64,000 nt of DNA, taken from Cunninghamella blakesleeana (Eukaryota; Mucoromycota; Mucoromycetes; Mucorales; Cunninghamellaceae). The stretch is taken from NCBI GenBank assembly GCA_017871115.1, contig JAFCIZ010000001.1, forward strand, positions 5,251,501-5,315,500. The letters are read 5' to 3'. The position numbers and the translations under genes were made by a program. Below are positions 26,924 through 37,981 of this stretch, piece after piece. The notes beneath the pieces are model-generated. The model had not been told where the DNA came from. It saw only the letters and a program-made list of their open reading frames with translations, and did no database searches. Numbering within the stretch: position 1 is the stretch's first letter; every line of letters starts with the position of its first letter.

Positions 26924-27365
26924 GTTATTATTTGTTGCTGTTGTTGCTGTTGTTGTTGTTGTTGATATGTGGATCTTTGTTTACTTTTATTTTATATATA
27001 TTTTTGTTGTTGTTTCTTAATTCTTTTTACTTTTTTTTCTTCTTTTTAAAATAATATAGAAAATAAATAAATCTATAAAAATGTGTATATACTAAAAATA
27101 ATAATAAAATGAACGAATATAATAAATTAATAATATAAACCAAATAATAACTTTTACTTGGTTTACCGCTTAAAGCAGCTGGCCAAGAAAATAAAATAAA
27201 AAGGAGGAAAAAGAAGGAAAAAATTGACTCAGTCACTTTTTAGAAAAAAAATTTGACTCATTCGGGCGAAAATGAAAAAAGTATTTAAATCTGAGTTTTC
27301 ATTGATTTTAATTTTCTTTCTTTTTCTCTTTTATCCAACTTTTTTATTTTTATTCTTAATTTATA
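26845..27365. promoter_or_regulatory. divergent promoter region with (TTA)n/(TTG)n repeat
   Basis: This lies between the BUR1 start and the + strand orphan start. Next to the BUR1 ATG is a long trinucleotide run of ATT/TTA units changing to TTG/CTG units (about 26873-26964), read as AAC/AAT on the BUR1 strand. It lies upstream of the BUR1 ATG and would be leader or promoter sequence. A pyrimidine-rich patch (about 27313-27340) precedes the + gene. Confidence 0.45.
26873..26964. repeat. imperfect (TTA)n-(TTG)n trinucleotide repeat
   Basis: About 30 trinucleotide units, mainly TTA then TTG with single-base interruptions, lie just upstream of the BUR1 start codon. Confidence 0.85.
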
Positions 27366-28397
27366 ATGACGAAAAATAGCAACAACGAAAAAGAAAATAA
27401 CCGTTCTGACAATATTATTGAAGATAAAACTATCGATCCTATACAGCAAGACAATAAAGTAGATTTAATATGTATCCAATGGTATGAAAAATCGAACGAA
27501 GGACAACAGCCTAAAAAAGCAAAAATTTGTTTAAATATGAATCAAACTACTAATGATAATAATGATAATAATAACAATGACTTGATATCAAAAATAAAGC
27601 AATCACAGCAAATGTTATCAAAAGAAAATAACAACGATGCTATGACAAATCTTGGTTTGGCTTTCAAAGATTTTGTTTCCACTCATATGACTGAGCCATT
27701 AAAAAATTATTCAATTGTTGTTGTTAAAGAGCATAATGGTGCTTCTGGCTCCAAGACAGGTAAAGATATAAATATATGTATACATATATTTATAGTAATA
27801 TATTTGTAAACATACATATTATAGAACCAATTTAAAATAACCTTTTATTCTTATTTTGATATATATATAGTTTTAACAGAGACTGATATAACCGATCAAG
27901 TGCAAGATAAAAAGTAAGTAAAAAATTATACACATACTCAATTCTAATAATTGTAATGCTAACTATAATAATGTATTTTTATTATTATTTAACTCTAGAA
28001 AAAATATTAAAGAAATCAATATAGGTGAACAGACAGAAGTTGTTGTCGATAAAGGTAATAAATAAAAGAATGAAGCAAAACAAAATAAAATATTTAAAAA
28101 AGTGTCAAAATTATAATTCTAGTAACTAATTTTTATTTATTTATTATTTATTATTACTATTACATTATAGCTGAGTGGGCCATCAAAAAAACCCATCAAT
28201 TGTCCAAAGAAATGGTAAACTCTTGGCAAAATGGAAATACACCTGATAGATGGTTCCAAACCATTGATTATTCCAACACTTTAAAAATATTAAAAGATCG
28301 TGCTGCTTTAATGATTGACGTGGCTATTGGGAAATACGATAAAAAAGATGACAACAAGAAAAATAATAATGATAGTTCAAAAGATAAAGATAATTAA
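27366..28397 (+). CDS. unrecognised Asn-rich protein, 239 residues
   Basis: Four exons (27366-27759, 27871-27913, 27999-28054, 28171-28397) join in frame to 239 residues. The first 90 residues are Asn/Asp/Lys-rich and disordered, around a short segment VDLICIQWYEKS. Ordered-looking pieces are NLGLAFKDFVSTHMTEPLKNYSIVVV (encoded before base 27725) and WAIKKTHQLSKEMVNSWQNG near 170. A further one, NTLKILKDRAALMIDVAIGKY, is predicted helical. The tail is Lys/Asp/Asn-rich. There is no signal peptide or membrane segment, so it is probably nuclear or cytosolic. I do not recognise a family. Divergent pairing with BUR1 says little about function. Confidence 0.7.
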
Positions 28398-29332
28398 AAA
28401 AATTACATTATCATCAGCAATATTACTATTAACTTTTAATCTATTTATATTTATATACAACCTCTTTCTCACCTCTTATACACAATGAAATATATATTAT
28501 GTATTCTTATGCGGATTAAATATCAGAAACTGACTGGCCAATCATATTGAATTTGTATAGCATAAGCATTAACTTTATATACACACTTTTAAGGTTCAGT
28601 ATTATTTATTTTATTTTATTTATACAAATATAATATTTATATAATATATGAAATATTAATCAAAATATTTATATTTTTCTATATATAATTTTTAGTTACT
28701 AAGAATTAGAAACTACGAAATGAAATTTTCTTTTTTTCTCTCTCTTTCTATCTTTCTTTTTACATATTTACTATCTTCACTGTACATAAAATGTACTACC
28801 TACCTTTAAATCATATTTTTATTTTTATTCGTAGTTTTTACAAATGTTTTATAAATAAAATACAAGTATGCATAATCATGTATTCAATTTTGAAAATAAA
28901 AATAAAAATTATATTCTTTTACATAACATGTTGCATATCTTCTACCTACTGATAATGATAATTACTTAAAAAAGTAGATTCCAGCATTTATATCAATTAA
29001 ATAATTTATCAAAAAATATCAAGAATGAATAGGCTATTATATATATATTTACCCTATTATTTGAAATTTTTCATCATATTAATCAATATCTTTTTTTTTT
29101 ATTGACTCGCTTAACTTTGATTTTTTATTAGATTTTTTTCATATAATTATTTTTATGTTTCGAATTAGACAAAATAAAGTAAATATAATTGACGCAATCA
29201 ATAGACCAAACTTAAAATACTAAATTAATGTATTTTTTTTTATCTATATGAATTTTAAAAATAAATATAAAAAACACCGTTTATTTACAAAAAATAAAAT
29301 AAATAAATATAATATGTATAAATGTATATATA
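28398..29332. other. convergent intergenic region
   Basis: This is AT-rich, with several AATAAA-like words near both gene ends. A 16-codon protein-like fragment on the minus strand (about 28523-28573, NAYAIQIQYDWPVSF) stands alone, without start or splice support. Nothing else was recognised. Confidence 0.45.
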
Positions 29333-29957
29333 TCAAGGATAATGAATTTCAAATACCCAAGCATGATTCATAATATCCAGAATCCGGTCAGGTACTTCAA
29401 TAATAAAACGACCATTATTCCATATTTTCCAAGACAAATTACTATTCAAAGGGTCTCCTAATAGTCGAACGATGGCATTTGGATGTAAAGGAAGAGGTGT
29501 TTTAATGATGACACGGCCCGTGATAGGCTTTTCAAGAACAAAAATATAAAAAGAAGTACCTTGACGATGAATGGTAAAACGAATCGATTGACTTGGTGTA
29601 CTTGTATCTTGTACAGATATCCAATAAGGTTCACTGTCAAAGATACTGGGCCTTACTTTATCTAACCATTCCCCCATCTCTATTAATCTTTCCCTCATGA
29701 TTACAGGTACATTGCCAAACGAATCGGGCCCAATATTCAATAAGAAGTTGCCTCCATTTGCTACTACATTGATTAATTCATGAATTAAATCCGTTGTTGT
29801 TGCATATTGTTCTGGTGATGTTGCATGATTATAACCAAAGGAATAAGGATCTATACCTCTGGTTGCTTCCCAAAATCTAAATTTATATAATATAATATTA
29901 AAAAATAGAATATAGGATATAAAAAAGCATTATAGGTAAGTCAGCATTTGGCATCAT

Positions 29958-30000
<43 letters not shown>

Positions 30001-32413
30001 CATCTTTGTATTTATATTTATTTATTTATACCTAGAAGGAGTATTATATAAACTTTGGTATTCACTTGTCATAAAATCAGAAATCCCATTTCCACATCGA
30101 TCATTAATAGCTACCTGTTTACCTTGCTCCCTAGCTTGATTGAAGTATTTTGATTGCCAAACTGTCGAGTTATTAATACCATTTAGGTCACACCTAATAT
30201 AAAATAAGGAAAAAAATAAAAAAATATATGAATAAACTCATCAATGTACATATATATGCATGATATCTTTTATATATACCATAAAATATCAGGATCATAG
30301 TTATCTATTAATTCAAAGAACTGAGGTACTTGTAATTCATTCACAAAATCCGTAATGGGTGTACTAGCAGTATAAGGTATTTCTGTATCATTGTATGCAT
30401 TTCTAGGAGGCCCATGCCAACCATATCCTGGGTCAGAGTAACTTGGATGATACCATTCTGGTAATGAAACTATAAAACACGATGAGATAATAATAGTAGT
30501 AGTCATAAATATTCTCGTTTATATATGTATGATCTATTTATTTTTATATTCATCTATTATTTGCCTATTTATTTTGTTTCAACTTACAATAAAGACCACG
30601 TTTTAAATGAGGAAAAGAAGTCTTTGAAATTTCAGTTAGTTGACGAACAAAATCCTGTTGCTTAAAATGAACAGTTGATCGTTGTGTCACTATAAAAGAA
30701 TCAACAAATAAATACATATACATAAGTATATTCACACATAATAATAATAAAAACCTCTTTCTCTCTCTATTTCTTTTTCTTTACATTACATACCTTTTGT
30801 GTCAAATAAAGCAATACCGTCATGATGCTTTGTTGTAAAGACATAGTATTTTGCTCTAGATGCATCAATCAAGTCTAGCCATTGATAAGCGTCAAAAGTA
30901 GAAGTATTCCAAGAATCAATAAAATCATCATACTCAAACTGTTCCCCATAAGTATTTTTATGATAAAAATACGTTGGGCTATTTTTCTGCATAAGTTGCC
31001 ACCAGTACCATTCAGCATAAGATCTTCCTACACTGCCCCAAGAAGGTACAGAATAAAGTCCCCAATGGATAAATATACCAAACTTTGCTTGTTTTAACCA
31101 ATTAGGTGTTTGGTGTTGGCTAAGCGAGCTGCATAAAATAAAGCGAAACAAAATAAAAAAGAAGGGCGCATTTTTTTAATAAAAAGAAAGGAAAAAAGGC
31201 GAAAAAAAAGAGAATGGGAAAAATTAAAAAGCTCATGTGATATATGCGATCGTAAAAAAAAAATTAAAACCTCGACTGCCTTTTTTTTTTTTTATTATTT
31301 GACTTACCTATAATCATCACTATAATCTTTTATACCAACATCTAAAGAAAAAATATCTTGAGCAATAATTCTTTTAATCCCTAACCAAGATTTCGAAGTA
31401 ATAGTAACTAAAGAAGAGTGATCACGAATAAAAATATTGTTTTTATGTAAAGAAGTAGATATAGCCACTTGTACCACACGAACATGACCAGGAGCCAAAC
31501 GATTAATTATTCCAGGTTTATAAGTCGTCACTTGAATATCATCATCTTTTTTATGATTATCATTCATATCACTTTCAATAGAAACATGGATATTATGAAG
31601 AAAATGAGGGTGAATATTATGAATTCTTACTTGAACCCATTGGTATTCACGACGATCACTATTCAAATATTGAGTAGTGGGCGTTACTGAAATAATATTG
31701 GCTAAATATGATGAAGAATGAATATTAATAGGATAAGCAGTAATAGCAAAAATATGTAAAGCAGGAGCGAACCAACCAATAGGATAAGTATAAGGTAAAG
31801 TAAGATGTGAAACAGGTTTAGAAGGATCCACAAATAAAGGTACAATAAATAAATGTCCATCTACTTGGTTGATGTTTGTTTGACATGAATAAACATCTAA
31901 TCGCTCTATATGCTGAGGATAACCAACCTGCCAATCAGGGATATCTAAAGTAGTTGTTGAAATTGTACCATCTTGATAAGTAATAGTTAAAGGTGTTTTC
32001 ACAGGTCCATGATTGGAAGAAGCTAATAAATAAATTGCACCAATGTTTTTATTTTTCAAAGTGGGTAATGTGATCACTTGACCTCTTGCAGTAGCATCAT
32101 TATAACTATAGGATTGATGTGTATGGTGAAGTTGAAAGGGTATGTTTTTTATTTTTATAGGTTCACCTTGTAATAGTTCTTTGCATTGAAAACTATTTTT
32201 TAATCCATCAAAATTACCATTTTCGCCAAATCCACGATTATTGACATATTTCTTCATGTTAATAAATATCACTTCTTTTGGCTGGTGTGAAAATAACAGA
32301 TTATAATATATAATCATGTTAATACATATTAGTATTGCTATAATTATTCCATTTTTACTAAATCCAATATGATTTATATGATGATCAATTTTATTAAATA
32401 AATTTCGTAGCAT
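29333..32413 (-). CDS. GH29 alpha-L-fucosidase with N-terminal membrane anchor and extra domain
   Basis: This glycoside hydrolase is predicted to remove alpha-L-fucose from glycans. Six exons (32413-31308, 31128-30794, 30689-30588, 30469-30280, 30193-30032, 29876-29333) give 812 residues. The catalytic domain starts near 370 with the GH29 hallmark FGIFIHWGLYSVPSW (385-399). It continues with TTKHHDGIALFDTK and the likely nucleophile Asp580 in DILWCDLNG. GGNFLLNIGPDSFGNVP follows near 640, and a C-terminal beta domain ends the protein. The first 368 residues are unusual: a short cytosolic tail, one membrane segment (about 22-41) and about 320 residues with beta-rich character and no family I can name. 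The topology suggests a type II anchor with the enzyme in the Golgi lumen or outside the cell. The ATG at 32413 is the first in a frame continuous with the core. Intron 5 contains a 37-T run. Confidence 0.93.
29959..29995. repeat. 37-base T homopolymer in fucosidase intron
   Basis: An uninterrupted T run on the + strand is transcribed as poly-A within the last intron of the fucosidase gene. Length may be uncertain because of sequencing error. Confidence 0.9.
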
Positions 32414-32904
32414 ATAATAATAATAGTAATAATAATAAAATATAAAAAGAAAAAGTAAAGAAAAAGAAAAAGAAAAAAGGGAAAAGGAAAAGAAAAAAAA
32501 AATTGAATTTTTGTAATTTTATTTTTATGTGAATATATATGGTTTAGATCATTATTTAATTAAAAACAATCATGCTTCTAACGATCTACGTACTGGCTGT
32601 TTATTTTTTGTTATTATTTTTAGTTTGCCCCTACTTTTATTTTTTGTTTTAACATCGTTAAATAATTATGTCATCATAATACCATTACTATGTTTTATAT
32701 ACTAATATTTATATATATATATATTTATATTTATATATAAATCAGTAAAATACCAGTTTTATGAAGGAGGAGAATCTTTTCCCGGGCCAATTAAATTTCA
32801 CCATAATTTAATTTTTTTTAAAAACGCGACGAAAAAAAAAAAGATCCTCTTTCACCCAAACCTTTTTTTTTTTCTTTAATCGTTTTATTTTAATTTCATT
32901 GATC
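32414..32904. promoter_or_regulatory. divergent promoter region, fucosidase / CLPTM1
   Basis: A polypurine stretch (about 32448-32502, A/G only apart from a few T) lies beside the fucosidase start. On the CLPTM1 side is a TTTTCCCGGGCC segment (32777-32788), unusual for this AT-rich DNA, followed by A/T runs and a pyrimidine patch before the ATG. Confidence 0.4.
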
Positions 32905-34849
32905 ATGCCAGAACCAACTGCCGCCAATCCAGGTGGAGGAGGTCAACAGCCTAATCAGCAACAAAATCAAAGTTTTTTTGCAAAGTATGGCTCTCAAGTT
33001 CTTCATATGCTTGTTATATGGACAGCTATACGATTCATTACCAATGGTAACAATAACAAAGATAATAAAATAAAAGGATAAAAAAAAGGATCAAGATGGA
33101 AAAAAAAGAAAAGAAATATATACTTATTGTATTTGTGTTTTCTTTTCTTTTTCTTTATAGGGTTAATATCAAATAATTCTAATAATGCACCAGCACCTGT
33201 AGAAAATAATAATAACAATCAGGGAAAAGCCAGTTTAAATTATAATCCAAACGGTGGTAATACTTTACGTGACTATGCTATCAATGTCCCTGATAACGTT
33301 TATTATTTCACTCAACCTGATATTCCTTTAAATCAACTTGCTGACTCATTTGCTCCTTTATGGCCTAAAAAAGCTTCCATGGACCTTTTTATTTATACTA
33401 GTGAAAATGAATATTTTACAAATTATCATGATAAACCTATTTGGCATGCTGAAAACTTTATTTATGGTGAAAATCAAAATGATAAAAGAGAGCTTCATGT
33501 TGATATTCCCGTTACAAAGGTAAAATATAACATCTAAAATTATGATCATCATATATTTCAATATAATATATATGTACTGATTTTTTCATATCGTTTCATT
33601 TTCATACAGACTTTACAAAATAATGGTACTTTATATGCTCATATCTTTATGTCACTTTTTAATTCTCCTATTGATCCAAAAGATCCAGCTTTCGAAGCTA
33701 ATAATGTAGCATACAGTCGTCATTGTAAGTATAGGTATATTCTTTAAAATATATATACTTATATAAAATGGAGTGATTTTATTGGAGATAACATAACTAA
33801 TAAGACTTGTATATACTCTATGATCCTATTATTATTTTTATTTATTTATCTATTTTTATTTAGTACTTACCAAGTATTATCCAAAAAAAACTGTAGTGAA
33901 ACAAAAAAATTTATTAAACAAAGGGGATGATAATGATGACACTAATGCAAAAGTGAATGAGAACGAAGATGAAAAAGAAGAAGTTGAAATAGTGGAAGAA
34001 ACAATTAAAATCCAGCAGCAGGATCAGGTAATATTAATTAATACATGTAAACGATTACTAATAAGAAATGTATATACAAATGTGTTTTTTATTAATATCA
34101 ATATGTTTTAATTTTAAATTATGTTAGAATCAAAAAAGTGATGCAGGTGTAACTGGTTTTGGGTTAGGTTTACTTTCTAATTTAACCCGTCAAGCTCCTT
34201 TGGTCGCTTATTGGCACGAAAATGTAACGTTGACTATTGTTAGTGAAGTATCTATTATCCCTAAACAATCTATGCAACCTCCTGTTATTAAACGTAAGTT
34301 TATAGAAAATACGTATATGTGTATATATTGACATAGTAGACATTATTTTAAAATGCATTTATTATGAATATATTTAATTGATATATATATGTAGATATTC
34401 GTTTTGATGATAAGCTATCTCGCGATGATTCCGGTAAATTTGGCTTTTATAAACCTATTGTTTATCCTAATGATTTTTGGTTATTACGTTCAAACGCATA
34501 CCCTATTAATGAAACGCTTAGGTAAATCATATATATTCGTTTCTTAAAAAAAGTGGAAAAAAGAAAAAGATAGCAAATCAGTTATATATATATTTATATA
34601 TTTATATATAGTACTTTGCCATTGACTATTCACCTTGAACCAATTTCTATGTGGAAGTTCAATATTTATGCTACCATGACAGATGCAATGAATGGAGGAT
34701 CGACTAATCCTATGGGAGGTATATCAGCTTCAGAAACGGATGAAGTGAAACGCATGTTTTTGGAAACCAATCCTGTTTTATTAGGTGTCACTATTTGCGT
34801 CAGCTTATTACATAGTCTCTTTGAAATGTTAGCTTTTAAGAATGGTAAA

Positions 34850-34885
<36 letters not shown>

Positions 34886-36010
34886 TATTCTATTTATTTA
34901 TTTTTATCTTCACCAACTATATATATGAATCATTTTTTTATTTTTTATATAGATATTGCCTTCTGGAAAAAGAAAGATAATAGCTCTGGTGTATCCGTTC
35001 GTAGTCTTTTTGTCAATATTTTCTTCCAAGCTGTGATTTTCCTTTATTTATTAGATAATAATCAAGAAACATCATGGATGATCCTTATAGAACGTGGTAT
35101 TGGCGTATTAATTGAAATTTGGAAAGTGCTTAAGGCATTGAAATATGAGTTGAAATGGCAACCTGGTCAATTAATCCCTACTTTAGCTTCCCAACCTCAT
35201 GATACAACTGAAGAAGAAGATGAAACTGCTAAATACGATGCCATTGCTTTCAAATATTTAACTTGGTTGTCTTATCCTTTGTTGGTTGGTTATGCTATTT
35301 ATTCTTTATTGTATGATGAACATAAAAGTTGGTATTCCTTTGTTTTGAAAACTTTGGTAGAATTTGTTTATCTCTTTGGTTTTATTACTATGATTCCTCA
35401 GTTGTATATTAATTACAGACTTAAGAGTGTAAGTATTTTTTTTAACATATACATGTGTACCTTTTATTACAAATATTTATTCTATTTTTCTCTTCTTTAT
35501 ATGTTTTTAGGTCGCTCATATGCCTTGGAAGTAAGATATATTTTTTTCCCCTCTATTGTTAACATTATTATTATTATTAATAGCTGATCTTATTTTATTA
35601 ATTCATATAATTATATTTCTATTATTTTATATTCGTAGATCTTTAATGTACAAATCATTGAATACATTTATTGGTAAAAAGAAAAATGCCATATTGACCA
35701 ATATTGTTACAAATATTTTAATGAAGTAACACTTATACAAATGCTAACCCTTAAATATTCATATATAATTTTTATATTTTTTTATATTATAGATGATTTA
35801 TTCGCCTTTGTCATTAAAATGCCTACTCTTCATCGCATTGCTTGTTTACGTGATGATGCAGTATTCATTGTCTACCTTTACCAAAGATACAAATACAAGA
35901 CCGATCACTCAAGAGCTAACGAATTTGGTCAAGTTGGTGAAATAAAAGAAGATAAAAAGGAATTGAAGGACGAAAAGGAATCTAAAAAAGAATCAAAAAA
36001 AGATAAATAG
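32905..36010 (+). CDS. CLPTM1-family multi-pass membrane protein
   Basis: This is a fungal member of the cleft lip and palate transmembrane protein 1 family. Animal CLPTM1 is an ER/Golgi membrane protein involved in receptor trafficking, and the fungal role is not established. Eleven exons (32905-33046, 33161-33519, 33610-33724, 33864-34027, 34128-34293, 34395-34521, 34612-34844, 34953-35428, 35511-35530, 35639-35673, 35793-36010) give 684 residues. A membrane segment near 30-50 is followed by a large lumenal beta-rich region. It contains family blocks such as SMDLFIYTSENE, WHENVTLTIV and PIVYPNDFWLL. Several membrane segments follow from about 425 onward, including MLAFKNDIAFWKKK and FGFITMIPQLYINYRLKSVAHMPW. 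The acidic inserts and Lys/Glu/Asp-rich tail are low-complexity. A TTG-start frame six bases upstream was rejected in favour of this ATG. Exon 9 is 20 nt. Confidence 0.93.
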
Positions 36011-36416
36011 TTATTTTTTAAAAAATAAATAAAAATAAAGCTATTCAACATATTTATATAATATGCATTTATATTTCTTTTTGTAACTTCGAACTTGAAT
36101 CAATAAATCAATCATTATCAATAGCATAAATCAATATATATATATAGTAACAAAAAATCAGTTTTATAATTTATTCAATTGCAAAATAATAATAATAGTA
36201 ATTGATTTATAGTAAATTATATATAAATATATATGTATGTATGTATGTGTATCGAAGTCGATGATGATAGCCGTTGATATAATAATAAACGATACAAAAT
36301 GAAAAAACAGGGAGATAAATAAAAAATCGGTAGTGAATGAAAATAATGCTTTATTTTTGAACTTTTTATTTTTTATGGTGTTGGTGTTTTTTAAATTGTT
36401 ATTATTATTGTTATTA
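36011..36416. other. convergent intergenic spacer CLPTM1 / SmG
   Basis: This AT-rich spacer has an (ATGT)n patch near 36234-36248 and an (ATT)n run immediately 3' of the SmG stop. No gene was seen. Confidence 0.5.
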
Positions 36417-36890
36417 TTATTGTACACGTTCAAGAGCTTCTAATAAAGTAATACTGTTGCCACGAATAACCTAATACATATTAAAATATAATAAAAACAA
36501 AAAATAATATAAAGATCAATAAACATAAAAAAAATACCCACTTATTAAAATATTAAATATTATGAATATTGCTATTACCACCATGCCGATTGCATTCTTT
36601 TCAGTAGAACTAACTTCTTCAATAGCTTCATCTAATACAAGATTCATGAATGGATCATATCCACGAAGGATACCAATAACCTTGCGATTATTATTTAATT
36701 GAAGTGACAAGTGTTTATCCATATATCTATATAATAATAAACAATAATAATAAAAAAAGAATAATATTGTTAATAAATAAAAAATTCTTTCTATTTTTTG
36801 ATTTTAACATATCGTGAAGTTTTATATATATATACATATTAATATAAATATCTATTACTTTTTTAATTCGGGAGTGGCTGTTTTACCCAT
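36417..36890 (-). CDS. SMX2: small nuclear ribonucleoprotein G (SmG)
   Basis: This is a subunit of the heptameric Sm ring that binds the Sm site of spliceosomal U1, U2, U4 and U5 snRNAs. Three exons (36890-36859, 36726-36579, 36470-36417) give 77 residues, the normal SmG length. Sm motif 1 includes [29 protein letters not shown]. Sm motif 2 is IGMVVIRGNSI, followed by LLEALERV. The opening [14 protein letters not shown] is diagnostic of SmG rather than LSm7. The first exon codes only 11 residues, and the start ATG lies in [11 protein letters not shown]. It is divergent from the small membrane protein gene at 37176, with 285 bp between starts. The heavy use of introns in this window fits with active spliceosomal genes. 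Confidence 0.95.
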
Positions 36891-37175
36891 ATTTAGTGAA
36901 GTCTAAATAAACAAGTATATATATATGTATAATAATAATATTTATTCGTTAATAAAAATGCGTATAATAGATATTTTTTATATAAGAAGGATTTGTTTAT
37001 TACTTACGTATTAGGTGTAAGTATAAAAAATAAAAAAAAAAAATGAAAAAGAGAGTGAAAAAAAAGTGAATTTTAAAAATATTTATGTGACGTTTATAAG
37101 TATATAAAAATTAATGAAACTCCTCTCTTTTAACTCTTTCCATTTTTCATATTTTTTTTAAATAAAATAAATAGA

Positions 37176-37530
37176 ATGGCTAAAGTCAATAAATTTTATA
37201 TGTTTATTTCCCTTTGTACTGGTATGGCCATCGGTAGTACTGCTATAAATAAAGTAAAGTAGATGCGTAGATATAAATATATTAATATATTATTTCCTAA
37301 TACTTTATATGCCTATTCTAAATTTTATTCTATTTATTTGATAGATTATGAAGCCTCCTATGGTAAAATAAAAGAATCAAAAACGAAACGAAAAAGAATA
37401 TATATATATATATATATAATCAATGAAGTGCTATAGATATCATTATTTTTTATTTATTATATTATTTTATTTTAAAAAAAATAATATTTAGTCTATACCT
37501 ATACCTCAACCCAAAAAAACTGAACAATAG
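37176..37530 (+). CDS. 44-residue single-pass membrane protein with an 18-nt microexon
   Basis: Three exons join in frame: 37176-37253 (26 codons), 37345-37362 (six codons, IMKPPM) and 37492-37530 (12 codons plus TAG). The product has a Lys-containing N-terminus, one hydrophobic segment FYMFISLCTGMAIGSTAI (about 8-25), then a Pro-rich soluble tail ending PQPKKTEQ. Size and layout resemble small mitochondrial or ER membrane subunits, but no family is recognised. All splice borders are GT-AG, and the middle exon keeps phase 0 on both sides. Skipping it would remove six residues without a frameshift. The ATG follows a pyrimidine-rich leader like those of neighbouring genes. Confidence 0.65.
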
Positions 37531-37981
37531 TTTGCCTATTTTAAAATTTAAATTACAGCATTTTTTTTAAAAAAAAAAATAACCTTAAAAATTATGAAAA
37601 ACGACAAGCACCTTTTCTTAGTGCAATTAATGAACCTATTTACCATATAAATATAATACTTTATTATAAAATCGATGATATATATTATTGCAAATTTTTA
37701 ATTCAACCCGGATGGAAAATGATTTTTTTTTTTTACAATATATTCAACTCCATTTTTTTTTGTTTTCAATGGTTTTTTTCGCTAAAACTTGAATAAAATT
37801 TTTACTTATACATCTATTTTTCACCTATCAATACTTTCAACTTTTTTTTTTTGTCAACTTAATTTTATTGGAAATTTAATGGAGGATTTTTTAAAAAATC
37901 TTATATACAACACTACTTATATTTAAGCTTGAAAAATAGTAAAAGAAAAAAAGAAATAAAAAGTAAAAAGTAAAGAGCAGA
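37531..37981. other. convergent intergenic spacer before the pyruvate decarboxylase 3' end
   Basis: This is AT-rich, with T(n)A(n) runs near 37561-37579. No gene is supported. Confidence 0.5.

Noticed and set aside
26559..27054. Long + strand Leu/Tyr/Val-rich frames over the BUR1 first exon and its upstream repeat
   Set aside because: They are shadows of the (TTA)n/(TTG)n repeat and of the BUR1 exon read on the wrong strand.
28523..28573. Minus-strand fragment NAYAIQIQYDWPVSF before a TGA
   Set aside because: Only 15 residues, with no exon signals that can be trusted and no partner exon nearby.
32899..32904. TTG start two codons before the CLPTM1 ATG
   Set aside because: Non-ATG initiation is not needed. 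The ATG at 32905 is the first AUG in the leader and fits the family.
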